Shown one piece after another: positions 55,580 through 63,998 of a stretch of 64,000 nucleotides of DNA. Origin of the DNA: Mesorhizobium escarrei (GTDB lineage Bacteria; Pseudomonadota; Alphaproteobacteria; Rhizobiales; Rhizobiaceae). The translations under genes and the position numbers were made by a program. The DNA lies in assembly GCF_935825525.1 (NCBI RefSeq), contig NZ_CAKXZT010000126.1, positions 1 to 64,000 on the forward strand, given 5' to 3'. The notes below the pieces were generated by a model. It saw only the letters and a program-made list of their open reading frames with translations. It made no database searches and had not been told where the DNA came from. Within the stretch, counting starts at the first letter, position 1. Each line of letters begins with the position of its first letter.

Positions 55580-55759
55580 TCGGCTGTTGAATCTCAAGAC
55601 CCGCGGTATCCACCCGGCGTTAGTCCGCAAGATTCTGCGATCAATCCACGAGAACGCCCGACCTGGCTGCCGCCGGTGCGTCCGTTATCTCACGCCGCAA
55701 GCAGCGTGCCATGACTATCTACTAAGGCAACATTGGACCGACGCGTTACATTCGCGCGC
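55580..55759. other. Gap after patatin gene
   Basis: No gene recognised; probably the lost upstream part of the subtilase remnant that follows. Confidence 0.35.
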
Positions 55760-56246
55760 CGAAAACCGGTCCCTTCCCGCACGATTCCCGGAATAGTCAC
55801 GATCACGGCAACACTCTGCCACCCGACCGGCGTCGACCCCCATCAGCCTCGCAACTACACTCGTGCCGGTCTCGAACCAACGTTTCGGCCACATGAGGGA
55901 AAGCGCAAGGACCCGAAGCAGGTTCATGCCGACAGGAAAAGCTTCTCGGCAAGACGCAAAGGGTCTTATGAAGGATGAACTGAGGCGCGATGCGTGGAAA
56001 TGGGAGAATTGTCTCCACACGTCCGTTTCATTCCTGGGCAAAACGCTACACAACCCCGTGCTCGACACTCACTACAATGCGCGAATGGGTGGCCGCAACT
56101 TCACCCCGCAGGTCTAGCTCCCCTACGCTCTGGTCGTTAGTGTCCAAGCCAGGCAGCTCACCAACCTCTATGATCGCGTTGTGACAAAAGACGCTCAGCA
56201 GCTTGAGGCGTTCCAGCCGATGATCGAAATCCCAGTGGCCGTCTGA
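55760..56246 (+). pseudogene. S8-type (subtilase-associated) peptidase C-terminal remnant
   Basis: Two or three frames give VPSRTIPGIVTITATLC, PRNYTRAGLEPTFRPHEGKR, then ELRRDAWKWENCLHTSVSFL, TLHNPVLDTHYNARMGGRNF and, past a stop, LPYALVVSVQARQLTNLYDR to IEIPVAV. This resembles the C-terminal domain of large S8 peptidases that pair with AAA ATPases in bacterial conflict loci. The catalytic domain is gone. The minus-strand frame at 56046-56309 is only its shadow. Confidence 0.55.
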
Positions 56247-56938
56247 AATCAGCGTACCCAACCATCGGCTGACTTCAGTCCAACAATTGGCGTCTAACAG
56301 GATATCCAAAGTGGCGAGCTGTCAGGTAAATCGATGAGCGGCAGCCCTGCGAGTAACGTGTTCTCTGGGGTCGGGCGGCTTTCCTGCCGTTCCGGCTATC
56401 GCCGTGGGTCGTCTCAATGGCCGTTTCTAAGCGTAACCGCAACCTCCAGCTGGTCGTCGGTTCCGCCTTCAGGCGATGGCGAAGCCACCCCAACGGCCAA
56501 GATCAGGCGCAGCAGCCATCCGTTCCCACGACTCTTTTTTGATCAGACGCGGTCCTGGGCGGATGCTTCGCATCCGAACAACCCCTCGCCTGAACTCGCG
56601 CTGAGTCACCTTCTGACCCGGCCCCCCCAAAGATACTCAGGCGGGAGTGTCTACACTACTCAAGACCGAGAGCTTGGCGCGATTGTGGTTCGTGGTTGTA
56701 GCGGGGTAACAAACTGTGTAACAAAAAGCGCGAAAAGACCAATTTTTTCATGGTCATAGGCGTTAGATCGAAAGACGCTGGGTCCGCCAAACCATGTGTG
56801 GGCCTGTTGCACAGGCTAGGAACCAGACGACCAAGAGGTTCAAGCATCTAGTGGCTAACAACGCCCCATTTTTTCAGCGTGGCATGATTCTCCAAGGCCT
56901 ACCAGCCCCCCTGACGTCCGGTCCACCGCTCCCGAGCT
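56247..56938. other. Unassigned region
   Basis: Short frames only on both strands, none recognised. It is probably debris between the subtilase and transposase remnants. Confidence 0.4.
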
Positions 56939-57184
56939 CGCGTGCTTTGGCGTGAAATGCGCGGGAAAGGCTTTCGGGACCAGATCGGTGTCATCCCTGA
57001 ATGGGCGCGGCGGCGACGTCTGGCCGAAAAGGCCGATCAAAGCGTACTTCCCCGCACGCCGTCGGCACGAAGCATTGCCAGGCTCATCAGAGCCAATTTT
57101 GCACGCCGGTTCACACCCAGAATGATCGTCGTGAAGGCTGTCCAGGAAGATCAGCCGGATGTCACCGAGGCGTCGATTGAATGA
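56939..57184 (+). pseudogene. ISL3-family transposase fragment
   Basis: LWREMRGKGFRDQIGVIPEW, ARRRRLAEKAD and RTPSARSIARLI match the linker of ISL3-type transposases (usual LWREIxxxGFxGSxxxVxxWAxRRR, PSARxIARLL). The C-terminal catalytic part is lost. Confidence 0.6.
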
Positions 57185-57904
57185 ATCTATGCGGATCAAC
57201 GAGCGCATCTGCAAAGACCCGCTGAATTCATGATTGCCCAGCCGAAGACGGTATGGGAATCTTGAGTTCTCACGATGTCGCGAAATGGCCGGTAGGCTGA
57301 GCCGACGGACACTGAAGGCGATGGGGGTGGCGCGAACGCGGCAGGATCTCTTCGTGCCGGCGCTTGCCAAGCTGGCCTGCTGCCTACCGCGTCGGCGTGA
57401 AGCCGGTGATCGGAATGGAGGAAGGCCGACAATCGGCCTGTGCTCGTCCGGTGTATAACTTCCAGTGAGATGATGCCGCTCGAGTTCTTGGGTCGAGCTT
57501 GCGACGTCTCGGTGATGATAATCTGGCGTGTGGCGACGTCAACACCGAGGGCAACGATGCATGGGGACGATGTCATGCAGCGTGTGGCACGCGCTCTCAT
57601 GGCCCCGGCACTTCGGGACCGTGCGGATGGCCACGCTTTTTTTGGCGGCGCAAAGCGCGTGATCCGTGTCCAAAACCCGACAAGCGGCAGAAAACACGTC
57701 AGGTGCATTACAACCGGCCATCTTGGGACTGCGGAGGTTTTCCGGATATTCACGCGCTTACTGGGGCGCTGACCGCGCTGGCACGGCCTTTGCTGATTGA
57801 GCCGCGGCAACACTGAGTGAGGTGACTGCACGCAGACGCGCAAAACGAGCGATGACCTCTTCCATGAAGTCCCGCATCCTTTGGCAATAGCTTTGGAGAT
57901 CAGC
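57185..57904. other. Unassigned region upstream of the thioredoxin-like gene
   Basis: Overlapping open frames on both strands without recognisable domains. A Cys/His-rich minus-strand peptide at 57539-57721 (VPKCRGHESACHTLHDIVPM, HRCPRC) is noticeable but unsupported. Confidence 0.35.
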
Positions 57905-58441
57905 ATGGTATTGCAGATGGAGTCCCCGGCTCCTTCGATTCAAGTGGAAACCTGGCTGCGTGGCGAGGCCCTGACGAGCTTTCAGCCCGGCAAAGTGTAC
58001 ATCGTCGAATTTTGGGCAACGTGGTGCGAGCCATGTGTGAACGCGATGCACCATCTGATGCAGCTGCAGGAGAGATATAAGGACAGCGGAGTTGAGATCG
58101 TCGCAGTCGCGGCGCATGAACACGCTCCAACGGCCGTTGAGGCCCGAACCAAGTTGGACGCGTGGTTGACCGAAAAGTGCTCGAATCTGAGCTATCGGAT
58201 CGCCTTCGACCACACAGGGGCAATGAACAAGCTTTGGATGGAGCCCAGCCTTTCTGTCGTGATTCCGACCTCGTTCGTGGTCGACCGAGACGGCCACATT
58301 GCCTTTATCGGTTATCCGATGCACCTCGATGAGGTTTTGCCGAAAGTGCTTAACGGCAGCTGGCGCACGAGCGATCAAGCAAAATCCGTCGATCCCAAGC
58401 GCATCGCCACAAACCAACCCATAGCTCGCGAACAAGCTTAA
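57905..58441 (+). CDS. TlpA-like thioredoxin-fold protein
   Basis: A 178-residue AhpC/TSA-Redoxin protein: WLRGEALTSFQPGKVYIVEF, then ATWCEPCVNAMHHL with the CxxC active site (WCEPC) and cis-Pro region VVIPTSFVVDRDGHIAFIGY. No signal peptide is seen, so unlike most TlpA proteins it may be cytoplasmic. ATG 57905 is preceded by GGAG. Decayed phosphonate genes follow. Confidence 0.8.
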   Translation: MVLQMESPAPSIQVETWLRGEALTSFQPGKVYIVEFWATWCEPCVNAMHHLMQLQERYKDSGVEIVAVAAHEHAPTAVEARTKLDAWLTEKCSNLSYRIAFDHTGAMNKLWMEPSLSVVIPTSFVVDRDGHIAFIGYPMHLDEVLPKVLNGSWRTSDQAKSVDPKRIATNQPIAREQA

Positions 58442-58443
58442 GA

Positions 58444-58735
58444 AGCCGGTCGCCCGGTACTTTCATGAGGGCGGCAACAAGGATCGCGCGATCGAGTTGA
58501 CGACTGGCAGTGAAGTCGCTGGAACGCCCGGAGCCTATGGCGGACTGAAACCTGCTACCGCCTTAGGCCTTGGCTAACTGCAACGGTGAGAAGGTCGTTG
58601 CGGCGCTCTCTGTAGACCCCACCCAGGCCACGGAATATCCTGCACTGGTAAACAGACGGCATGTGACTATCCCTTTCGCGGATACCGCGCTGGGATGTGC
58701 CGAAGCCCCATATGGCGCGACACCTGACCCTTTTG
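58444..58735 (+). pseudogene. Unidentified coding remnants
   Basis: One frame reads KPVARYFHEGGNKDRAIELT, then EVAGTPGAYGGLKPA and a stop near 58577. The next reads CNGEKVVAALSVDPTQATEY, PALVNRRHVTIPFADTALGC, AEAPYGATP. Both look like true protein, but I cannot name them. They precede phnJ and phnK fragments on the same strand, so the second could have belonged to the same operon. Confidence 0.4.
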
Positions 58736-58737
58736 TC

Positions 58738-58935
58738 CGCCGAGGGAGAGACGCGGCTTTACGCCGTTCCACCCTTCAAAGGGTGGAACCGCTCGTCTTT
58801 TCCGATGTCCCGTACAGCGTCGAGGATCACGCCCGCCACACCTGCTTCCGTTCGGACCTGAAAGGGTTCTTCATGAACGAGATCCGTCAGGCCGACGGCA
58901 GCTCGCGCTTTAAGGTTTCCGATAGCGGCCTCGGA
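58738..58935 (+). pseudogene. PhnJ (C-P lyase) C-terminal fragment
   Basis: GETRLYAVPPF in one frame and VEPLVFSDVPYSVEDHARHT, then MNEIRQADGSSRFKVSDSG in another match the PhnJ C-terminus (usual GREKRxYAVPPF, SLxFDDxPFxVE, LDExxLxDxGxRxFVCSDT). The frameshift and loss of the radical-SAM Cys cluster show it is dead. Confidence 0.6.
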
Positions 58936-59007
58936 ACAAAGGCCGTCCCGCGCGCCGGCGAAGACCGTCCGCATCGGAGCAACTTGGTAACGCGAAGGGA
59001 GAGGCGA

Positions 59008-59325
59008 TGAACCTGATCGATAGCCCCTCATTAAACGCGAGCTCGACAAGCCTCGCCTTAGACGCACCGAGCCGGTCGTGGCGATGCCCGGCGTATCCCA
59101 TAGCTTCGGGCCGACCAGGGCCTTGATTGGTGTCGATGTCTACGTCTATCCAGGTGAGGTTCTCGGCATTGTCGGGGAGTCCGGGTCCGGCAAGTCCACG
59201 CTGCTCAAAATGATGAATTTGGAAGATACTCCGAACGAGGGCAGCTATCTCCTCGCGATACCTGGAGCAGGCGACAACGTCTTCGAGCTCACTCTTGTCT
59301 CGCAGAGTCTCGCTAACTCGTGAGG
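59008..59325 (+). pseudogene. PhnK (phosphonate C-P lyase ATPase subunit) N-terminal fragment
   Basis: VSHSFGPTRALIGVDVYVYP, GEVLGIVGESGSGKSTLLKM is the start of PhnK with Walker A intact. Homology ends soon after (NLEDTPNEGSYLL) and a stop follows. Its first codons (from ATG 59008) are in another frame. With the PhnJ scrap it shows that a C-P lyase operon once stood here. Confidence 0.65.
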
Positions 59326-59387
59326 GTGATCGCTTGCAGTCGGTATTCGAAAGGCAAATCGCCTTCGACAGATGATCACTGGTGCAA

Positions 59388-60539
59388 TTAAGGAACCGTG
59401 TCCCGGTGATCCCGAACCCCCACGGTTGCAAGGAAGTCGTTCTTGTAATCCGACAGTGGGCGATCGGGCCTTGGCAGTTTTCCGAAGCTCTGGAGACCGC
59501 ACCGGATCTCGAAAAACGCGGGGACCGTGTGACTAGCGACTTCCTCCAGCGCGGATTTGAGGTATCGTTCGTTCGTGACCCTTTTACACCATGCGTATCC
59601 CATTCCCTCCGCGATCTTCGCCAGATCGGCAGAAGCCGAGCAAGTGGGAAAGCCACCGACCGAATTATGGCAACCATTGTTCAGCACGATGTGTTTGAAG
59701 CGTCCGCCCTGACCAGGGATGACCGCATTGCTGATACCGTGCATCAGAAATGCTCCGTCGCCATCAATGCAATACACGTCGCGGCTCCCGTCCGCTCCCG
59801 ACGCGCCTGCTGCAAAGCTTGAGGCGAAACCCATGCCGCCGACGCATGGAATATGGGTAAATCTCCGCTCTCCGCCACGCTCGCTTTCGAACAGCATGAC
59901 CTCGCGAGCGGTGTAGCCCGTGCTGCTGAAGACGACGCTTCCTTCGCGGATCGATTCCAGTATCGCAGTAACCGCTACCACGCGATCAACGCTTTCCTCG
60001 AAGTTCGAGATACAAGGGGCGGTCTCGGCTGCAGTCTCGCGCGGAGCGACAAACGCACTGCGCCGTACAAGCAGCGCGGCGTGCCGCCTTTTTTGATGGC
60101 TCTCCAGGATGTGTCGGCGAACTCGATCTTGTGCCGTTCTGGCGTCCACAATCAGCGGATCTATCCCCAACAGGTCGAGCATGGATTCGGTAATTCTGCC
60201 CATGACCATGTGTTGTGGCTCGTCTTTTGTTCCAGGCTCACCCCGCCATCCCACGATCAAGGTGAGCGGAATATCGTAGACGATTGGCGAGAACATCGAC
60301 ACGAGCGGGTTGAGCGCATTCGGAAGCCCGGAATTCTGCATATAAACTCCGGACGGCTGCTTTGACGCCATCGACCTACCTGCGGCCATCGCCACCGCGC
60401 TGCCTTCACACGCGGCAATCTGGTGCACGATGTTGGGGTGGTCGTTCAGCTCAACGATGAATGGTATGAGGGCGGAATCCGGCACGCCAGAAATGTAATC
60501 AATGCCGACCGCTGATAATGCATCGACTAATACCGCCAT
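59388..60539 (-). CDS. Phosphonopyruvate decarboxylase
   Basis: A 383-residue thiamine-diphosphate enzyme that converts phosphonopyruvate to phosphonoacetaldehyde, the committing step of most phosphonate biosynthesis. Motifs: GIDYISGVPDSALIPFI, CEGSAVAMAAGRSM (catalytic Glu), YMQNSGLPNALNPLVS, LIVGWRGEPGTKDEPQH, and the TPP/Mg site GDGAFLMHGISNAVI with NNGCHNSVGG. Normal length. GGAGG precedes the ATG at 60539. It is the last gene of the minus-strand operon. PEP mutase, its usual partner, would be expected upstream beyond the window. Confidence 0.88.
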   Translation of the reverse strand: MAVLVDALSAVGIDYISGVPDSALIPFIVELNDHPNIVHQIAACEGSAVAMAAGRSMASKQPSGVYMQNSGLPNALNPLVSMFSPIVYDIPLTLIVGWRGEPGTKDEPQHMVMGRITESMLDLLGIDPLIVDARTAQDRVRRHILESHQKRRHAALLVRRSAFVAPRETAAETAPCISNFEESVDRVVAVTAILESIREGSVVFSSTGYTAREVMLFESERGGERRFTHIPCVGGMGFASSFAAGASGADGSRDVYCIDGDGAFLMHGISNAVIPGQGGRFKHIVLNNGCHNSVGGFPTCSASADLAKIAEGMGYAWCKRVTNERYLKSALEEVASHTVPAFFEIRCGLQSFGKLPRPDRPLSDYKNDFLATVGVRDHRDTVP

Positions 60540-60610
60540 ATTGAAACCTCCAAAAACAGAGAAACCGTACCACTCGCGGTTCCCTCCGAATTACCGTTTG
60601 CAGGTCTCGT

Positions 60611-61456
60611 TTAAGCCCAGACCCGAAGAAGCACGACGCCAACTAGCGTCACTGCAAGAGCCACCCGGCGGGTCCGGTTGAAATGTTCGCCGAGCACCAG
60701 AGCGCCGAACAATGCAGCGAACACCATGCTGGTCTCGCGTATCGCTGAGACGAGCGCGATGGGCGCTACCGTCGAAGCCCAGATCACGATCACATACGCC
60801 GACGTAGCGACAGCGCCGGCGACGGCGCCCGTTTTCCAAGCTGTTATCATTTGCGTTCCAAGCGCGCGTCCACGTTCACCGATCGCGAGCAAAAGTGTCG
60901 GAAGACCGCCAACAAGCATCAGCCAAACGATGTAGGTCCACGCAGTATCCGAACTCCGAGCCCCAATCCCGTCCATGAGCGTGTAACCGGCGGTACAAAT
61001 CCCAGTGCCGACGGCAGATTTAAGCGCGTGTCTTTCGGTTATTGGTTTGGCTTTCATCGTCAGCGATAAACTCATTATTCCCAGCGCGATAAGTCCGACC
61101 GAGATCGCCGCAGGAATTGATATCGTTTCACCAATAAGCGTCATCGAACCGAGCGCCACGAGAAGAGGGGATGTTCCCCGGGCAATCGGATAAACGTAGC
61201 TGAGTTCACCGAACCGGTATGATCGAATCAAGAACCAGTAGTAGCCCGTGTGGATCGCGGTCGATGCGAGCAGATATGGCCACGCGGCGGGCGGAAGGAC
61301 ACCTACTAAAGCAACGGCCGCAAGTGCGAATATGATCTGAGTCGTCTTAATCACCGCGACGACGGCCAGCTTATCCCCATTGATCTTCACCAAGGCGTTC
61401 CACGTCGCATGAAATATTGCAGCGCTTAATACGAGGCTGAAAACACCGGGCGACAT
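60611..61456 (-). CDS. EamA/DMT-family transporter
   Basis: A 281-residue inner-membrane transporter with about ten helices in two EamA repeats: FSLVLSAAIFHATWNALVKI, YPIARGTSPLLVALGSMTLI, GTGICTAGYTLMDGIGARSS, APIALVSAIRETSMVFAALF. I chose ATG 61456 (GGGAG upstream), 4 bp after the preceding gene's stop, rather than the farther ATG at 61483. It may export the phosphonate product. The truncated relative at 8956-9502 shows this type is repeated locally. Confidence 0.85.
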   Translation of the reverse strand: MSPGVFSLVLSAAIFHATWNALVKINGDKLAVVAVIKTTQIIFALAAVALVGVLPPAAWPYLLASTAIHTGYYWFLIRSYRFGELSYVYPIARGTSPLLVALGSMTLIGETISIPAAISVGLIALGIMSLSLTMKAKPITERHALKSAVGTGICTAGYTLMDGIGARSSDTAWTYIVWLMLVGGLPTLLLAIGERGRALGTQMITAWKTGAVAGAVATSAYVIVIWASTVAPIALVSAIRETSMVFAALFGALVLGEHFNRTRRVALAVTLVGVVLLRVWA

Positions 61457-61460
61457 CTCT

Positions 61461-61961
61461 TCAGATCTCCCGCCGTCGTTCATCAGTGTAATAGAGGAGA
61501 CCTTTGTTCAGGCCGGTCAATGCTGTGCGAATTAGTCCAATCTTAAAGCGGTGCCTCGACATCTTGCACTCGAGAAGGCGACCACTGAGCGCTGCGTCGC
61601 GGACGAGGGACCCGTCCACAACGATGCCGTCCCGCCAACTGGTGACGGAAATTAGCGAGTCCTTGTCATAATCTGAGAGGATTGCTGGGATGAACCGGGC
61701 TCGTATCCGCTTGGAAAGAACCCAAGGTTGATTGTGGCCATCCAACAAGATGTGGTTTCGACTGTCGACGAGGATCGGCGTCGTGAAGTGTCCGCAAGCG
61801 ACGATGTCATCGCCCAGTTGGCAGGCGTGCACCGGGTAGACCTGCTCGTGCGGCTTTGTCGTGCCTAGTGGCAGGATATCTGCTAAAAGGCCCGTGCTTG
61901 TCGGAATTCCGCCAATGAATGAATGAGCGGCGGTTCGGGGTGAAATCACAGTAGACATCAT
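61461..61961 (-). CDS. SerK/SbnI-like ParB-fold kinase
   Basis: A 166-residue protein: KPHEQVYPVHACQLGDDIVA, PILVDSRNHILLDGHNQPWV, RFIPAILSDYDKDSLISVTS, WRDG. The order PHE(E)V, ILLDGH and IPAxLxDYD is that of ParB/sulfiredoxin-fold serine kinases (SerK, SbnI). The usual DGHHR is DGHNQ here. It may phosphorylate an amino-acid-like intermediate. It follows the upstream gene by 6 bp and lacks its own ribosome site, suggesting coupling. Confidence 0.65.
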   Translation of the reverse strand: MMSTVISPRTAAHSFIGGIPTSTGLLADILPLGTTKPHEQVYPVHACQLGDDIVACGHFTTPILVDSRNHILLDGHNQPWVLSKRIRARFIPAILSDYDKDSLISVTSWRDGIVVDGSLVRDAALSGRLLECKMSRHRFKIGLIRTALTGLNKGLLYYTDERRREI

Positions 61962-61967
61962 CGTACA

Positions 61968-63998
61968 TTAAGTAAGCTTGCCCAGAGGTACGCATTCCTC
62001 CAGAATTTTGTTGAGGTGCCGGCTTGGCCGCATGCACGCTTCTACAAGCTGTCCATTTGGATAGTAGTACCCTCCAAGATCTACTGGGCCTTCGGACGTG
62101 CCGCGCAATTCGGCCAATATTTCGGCTTCTCCTTCCGAAAGGGCGGAGTGAATTGCATCAACTCCGGCTAACCCGGCTTGGTGCCGCGAGAACCAGCCTG
62201 TCCAATGCTTGGCAAGCCAGAAATGCACCTCCCGGGTGTCGACGCACGCGGCAGGTGTGCTGTGCCGCACTTGTTCGATTGCAGCCTCTAGCCCCTCTGC
62301 GAGCATGCTTAGCTGGTCGTCGTGCTGGTAGCGGGCGCAGCAGCGAAAGGCTTCCGCGAAAGCTACCCACTCGTAGACCGGGTCCCACCGCAGTATGCCT
62401 GACGCAATGAAACGGTGAAATGTACTGGGCGCAGTGCCGCCGGTGCCGACCTCGAAGACATGCCCGCCGCCGGGAAGCACGGAGTATGACCGAACAAGCC
62501 GCTTCCGTTCCCCGGCGAGCGCAAGAATCAGTTCTGAAAGAAAGTCGCGCAAAAGGTTTCCGACCGCGAGCACGATGCCGTTTCCGCCCCTGAGTTCTTG
62601 GAAGGCGAATCTCGTTCCATCGGCGATGTTCATGAATTTCGCTTCCCGCGCTGCCCTTCCTCGACTGACGAGATGGTCTGTCACCGCACGTCTGATCAGT
62701 TGATGAAAGGGTCTGTCGAGATCCAGCAAGAAGATCGCCTGAGTTCCTGTTTCGTCGGCCTTTTGCAACGCAGCCTCGCACCAAACCTCAAGTGCCGACG
62801 CAGAAACTTTCATCATTCGCCAGATGTCACCAGTGTACGCGCGTTCGATGTAAATCTCGGCCCCGTGGTCAGGTAGCACCCGGACGCAGCCATCAGCCGA
62901 GACCCGAAAAGTCGTTGAGTTTGCTCCATATTCTTCGGCGCCGTCCTTCGTTAACCCGACGATCGTTACGGCGCCTATTTGACCCGGCCGGAGGGCTCCG
63001 AAGATTCTGAAGTCGTCGAGTACCGCCTGATAGAGATGGCCGTATGTGCTATCCGGTATCACGAACTTTGCAGGTCCCTCCGAGCCATCCACAAGAGGAA
63101 CACGGCCGCCGCGCAGTATTGCATCTGCCATCAACCTCGCGGTGCTCGGCTGCACCGAGGGGGCAAATGACTCCATCTTGTTTGGGGGACCCGATTGGGA
63201 TGCGCTCGATTGCCCGGAACGGGCGCTAACGTTCGTCCCTCGGGTGACCTCGACTCGCGACGACGATCGGGTGGCGGGACTAGTGTCGTCAAGATTGAGC
63301 GAAGATGGGTCCAAGGCTCGTTGATCATTGATCTCGCTGGCCTCGACCGAAATGTACTCGTCCGCCTTAAGCACGGTCCGTTTGAGTTGTAGCGAAACAG
63401 CCAGTCCGCGCCCCTCAGCGTCGTCAAACTCCTCGCGCAGAAACGATCGAAGGCATTCCTTCCGGATAAAGGAGAACGAGCATATGTCTCCAGCCAGGAG
63501 CTCGATATGCGCAGCAAGTACACGACCTTTCCCACCCGGTCCGAACAACTCAATGTTAACGAATTGCTTATCCGAGATCGAAACCGATTGCTCCGTTTCA
63601 GCAAAACCGCCCTCGTCCATCGAGACCACGACTGTGTTCGGATCGATGAAAGGTGAGGCACCGCCCATCTCTGATGGCGCGTAACGAGTTGGTTTGTGAT
63701 TCCGCAACTCGCGAATCATGGCGCCTTGACGCAATTGGCGATTTATCACGCTTCCAAGCACTGGCAAGCTTGGAATGACCTCGCCAATTTCGAGGGCGTT
63801 TCGAACGTCGGCGTCCGCAATTGCTCCGGCGCGCAGCAACTCCGCGACAGCCGCGCGCGCCTGATTGGCATTCGCACCGATGCAAGGTGGCTTGATTATG
63901 ATGGCGTTTGGTTCCGCTATAGCTGCCGCCAGGCAGGTTTGCGGGTGATACGCGCTCCCTGCTGCCGACGGGCCGGCAACCGAGAGGACTAGAGCAGC
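61968..63998 (-). CDS. Diverged monomeric isocitrate-dehydrogenase-family enzyme (5' end outside window)
   Basis: At least 676 residues, open to the window edge. Family marks: AIIIKPPCIGANANQARAAV (compare NIIKLPNISAS), VLGSVINRQLRQGAMIR (Ser-x2-Asn-x3-Arg-x5-Arg, the substrate-carboxylate pattern, kept), VVSMDEGGFAETEQSV, IPDSTYGHLYQAVL, GAEEYGANSTTF, AIFLLDLDRPFHQLI, AVGNLLRDFLSELI, GGGHVFEVGTGGTAPSTFHR, DLGGYYYPN. The DxxRAHD block of true enzymes is altered to LDRPFHQ, and overall divergence is high, so a different substrate is likely. It heads the visible part of the phosphonate operon. A TTG at 63839 could be mistaken for the start, but coding clearly continues upstream. Confidence 0.82.
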   Translation of the reverse strand, partial: AALVLSVAGPSAAGSAYHPQTCLAAAIAEPNAIIIKPPCIGANANQARAAVAELLRAGAIADADVRNALEIGEVIPSLPVLGSVINRQLRQGAMIRELRNHKPTRYAPSEMGGASPFIDPNTVVVSMDEGGFAETEQSVSISDKQFVNIELFGPGGKGRVLAAHIELLAGDICSFSFIRKECLRSFLREEFDDAEGRGLAVSLQLKRTVLKADEYISVEASEINDQRALDPSSLNLDDTSPATRSSSRVEVTRGTNVSARSGQSSASQSGPPNKMESFAPSVQPSTARLMADAILRGGRVPLVDGSEGPAKFVIPDSTYGHLYQAVLDDFRIFGALRPGQIGAVTIVGLTKDGAEEYGANSTTFRVSADGCVRVLPDHGAEIYIERAYTGDIWRMMKVSASALEVWCEAALQKADETGTQAIFLLDLDRPFHQLIRRAVTDHLVSRGRAAREAKFMNIADGTRFAFQELRGGNGIVLAVGNLLRDFLSELILALAGERKRLVRSYSVLPGGGHVFEVGTGGTAPSTFHRFIASGILRWDPVYEWVAFAEAFRCCARYQHDDQLSMLAEGLEAAIEQVRHSTPAACVDTREVHFWLAKHWTGWFSRHQAGLAGVDAIHSALSEGEAEILAELRGTSEGPVDLGGYYYPNGQLVEACMRPSRHLNKILEECVPLGKLT

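Noticed and set aside
56046..56309. Minus-strand 87-residue frame with a plausible start and protein-like look
   Set aside because: It is the antisense of the subtilase C-terminal remnant, whose plus-strand reading (LPYALVVSVQA to IEIPVAV) makes family sense.
57539..57721. Cys/His-rich 60-residue frame considered as a zinc-finger protein
   Set aside because: No ribosome site, no family match, and overlapping frames on both strands are equally open.
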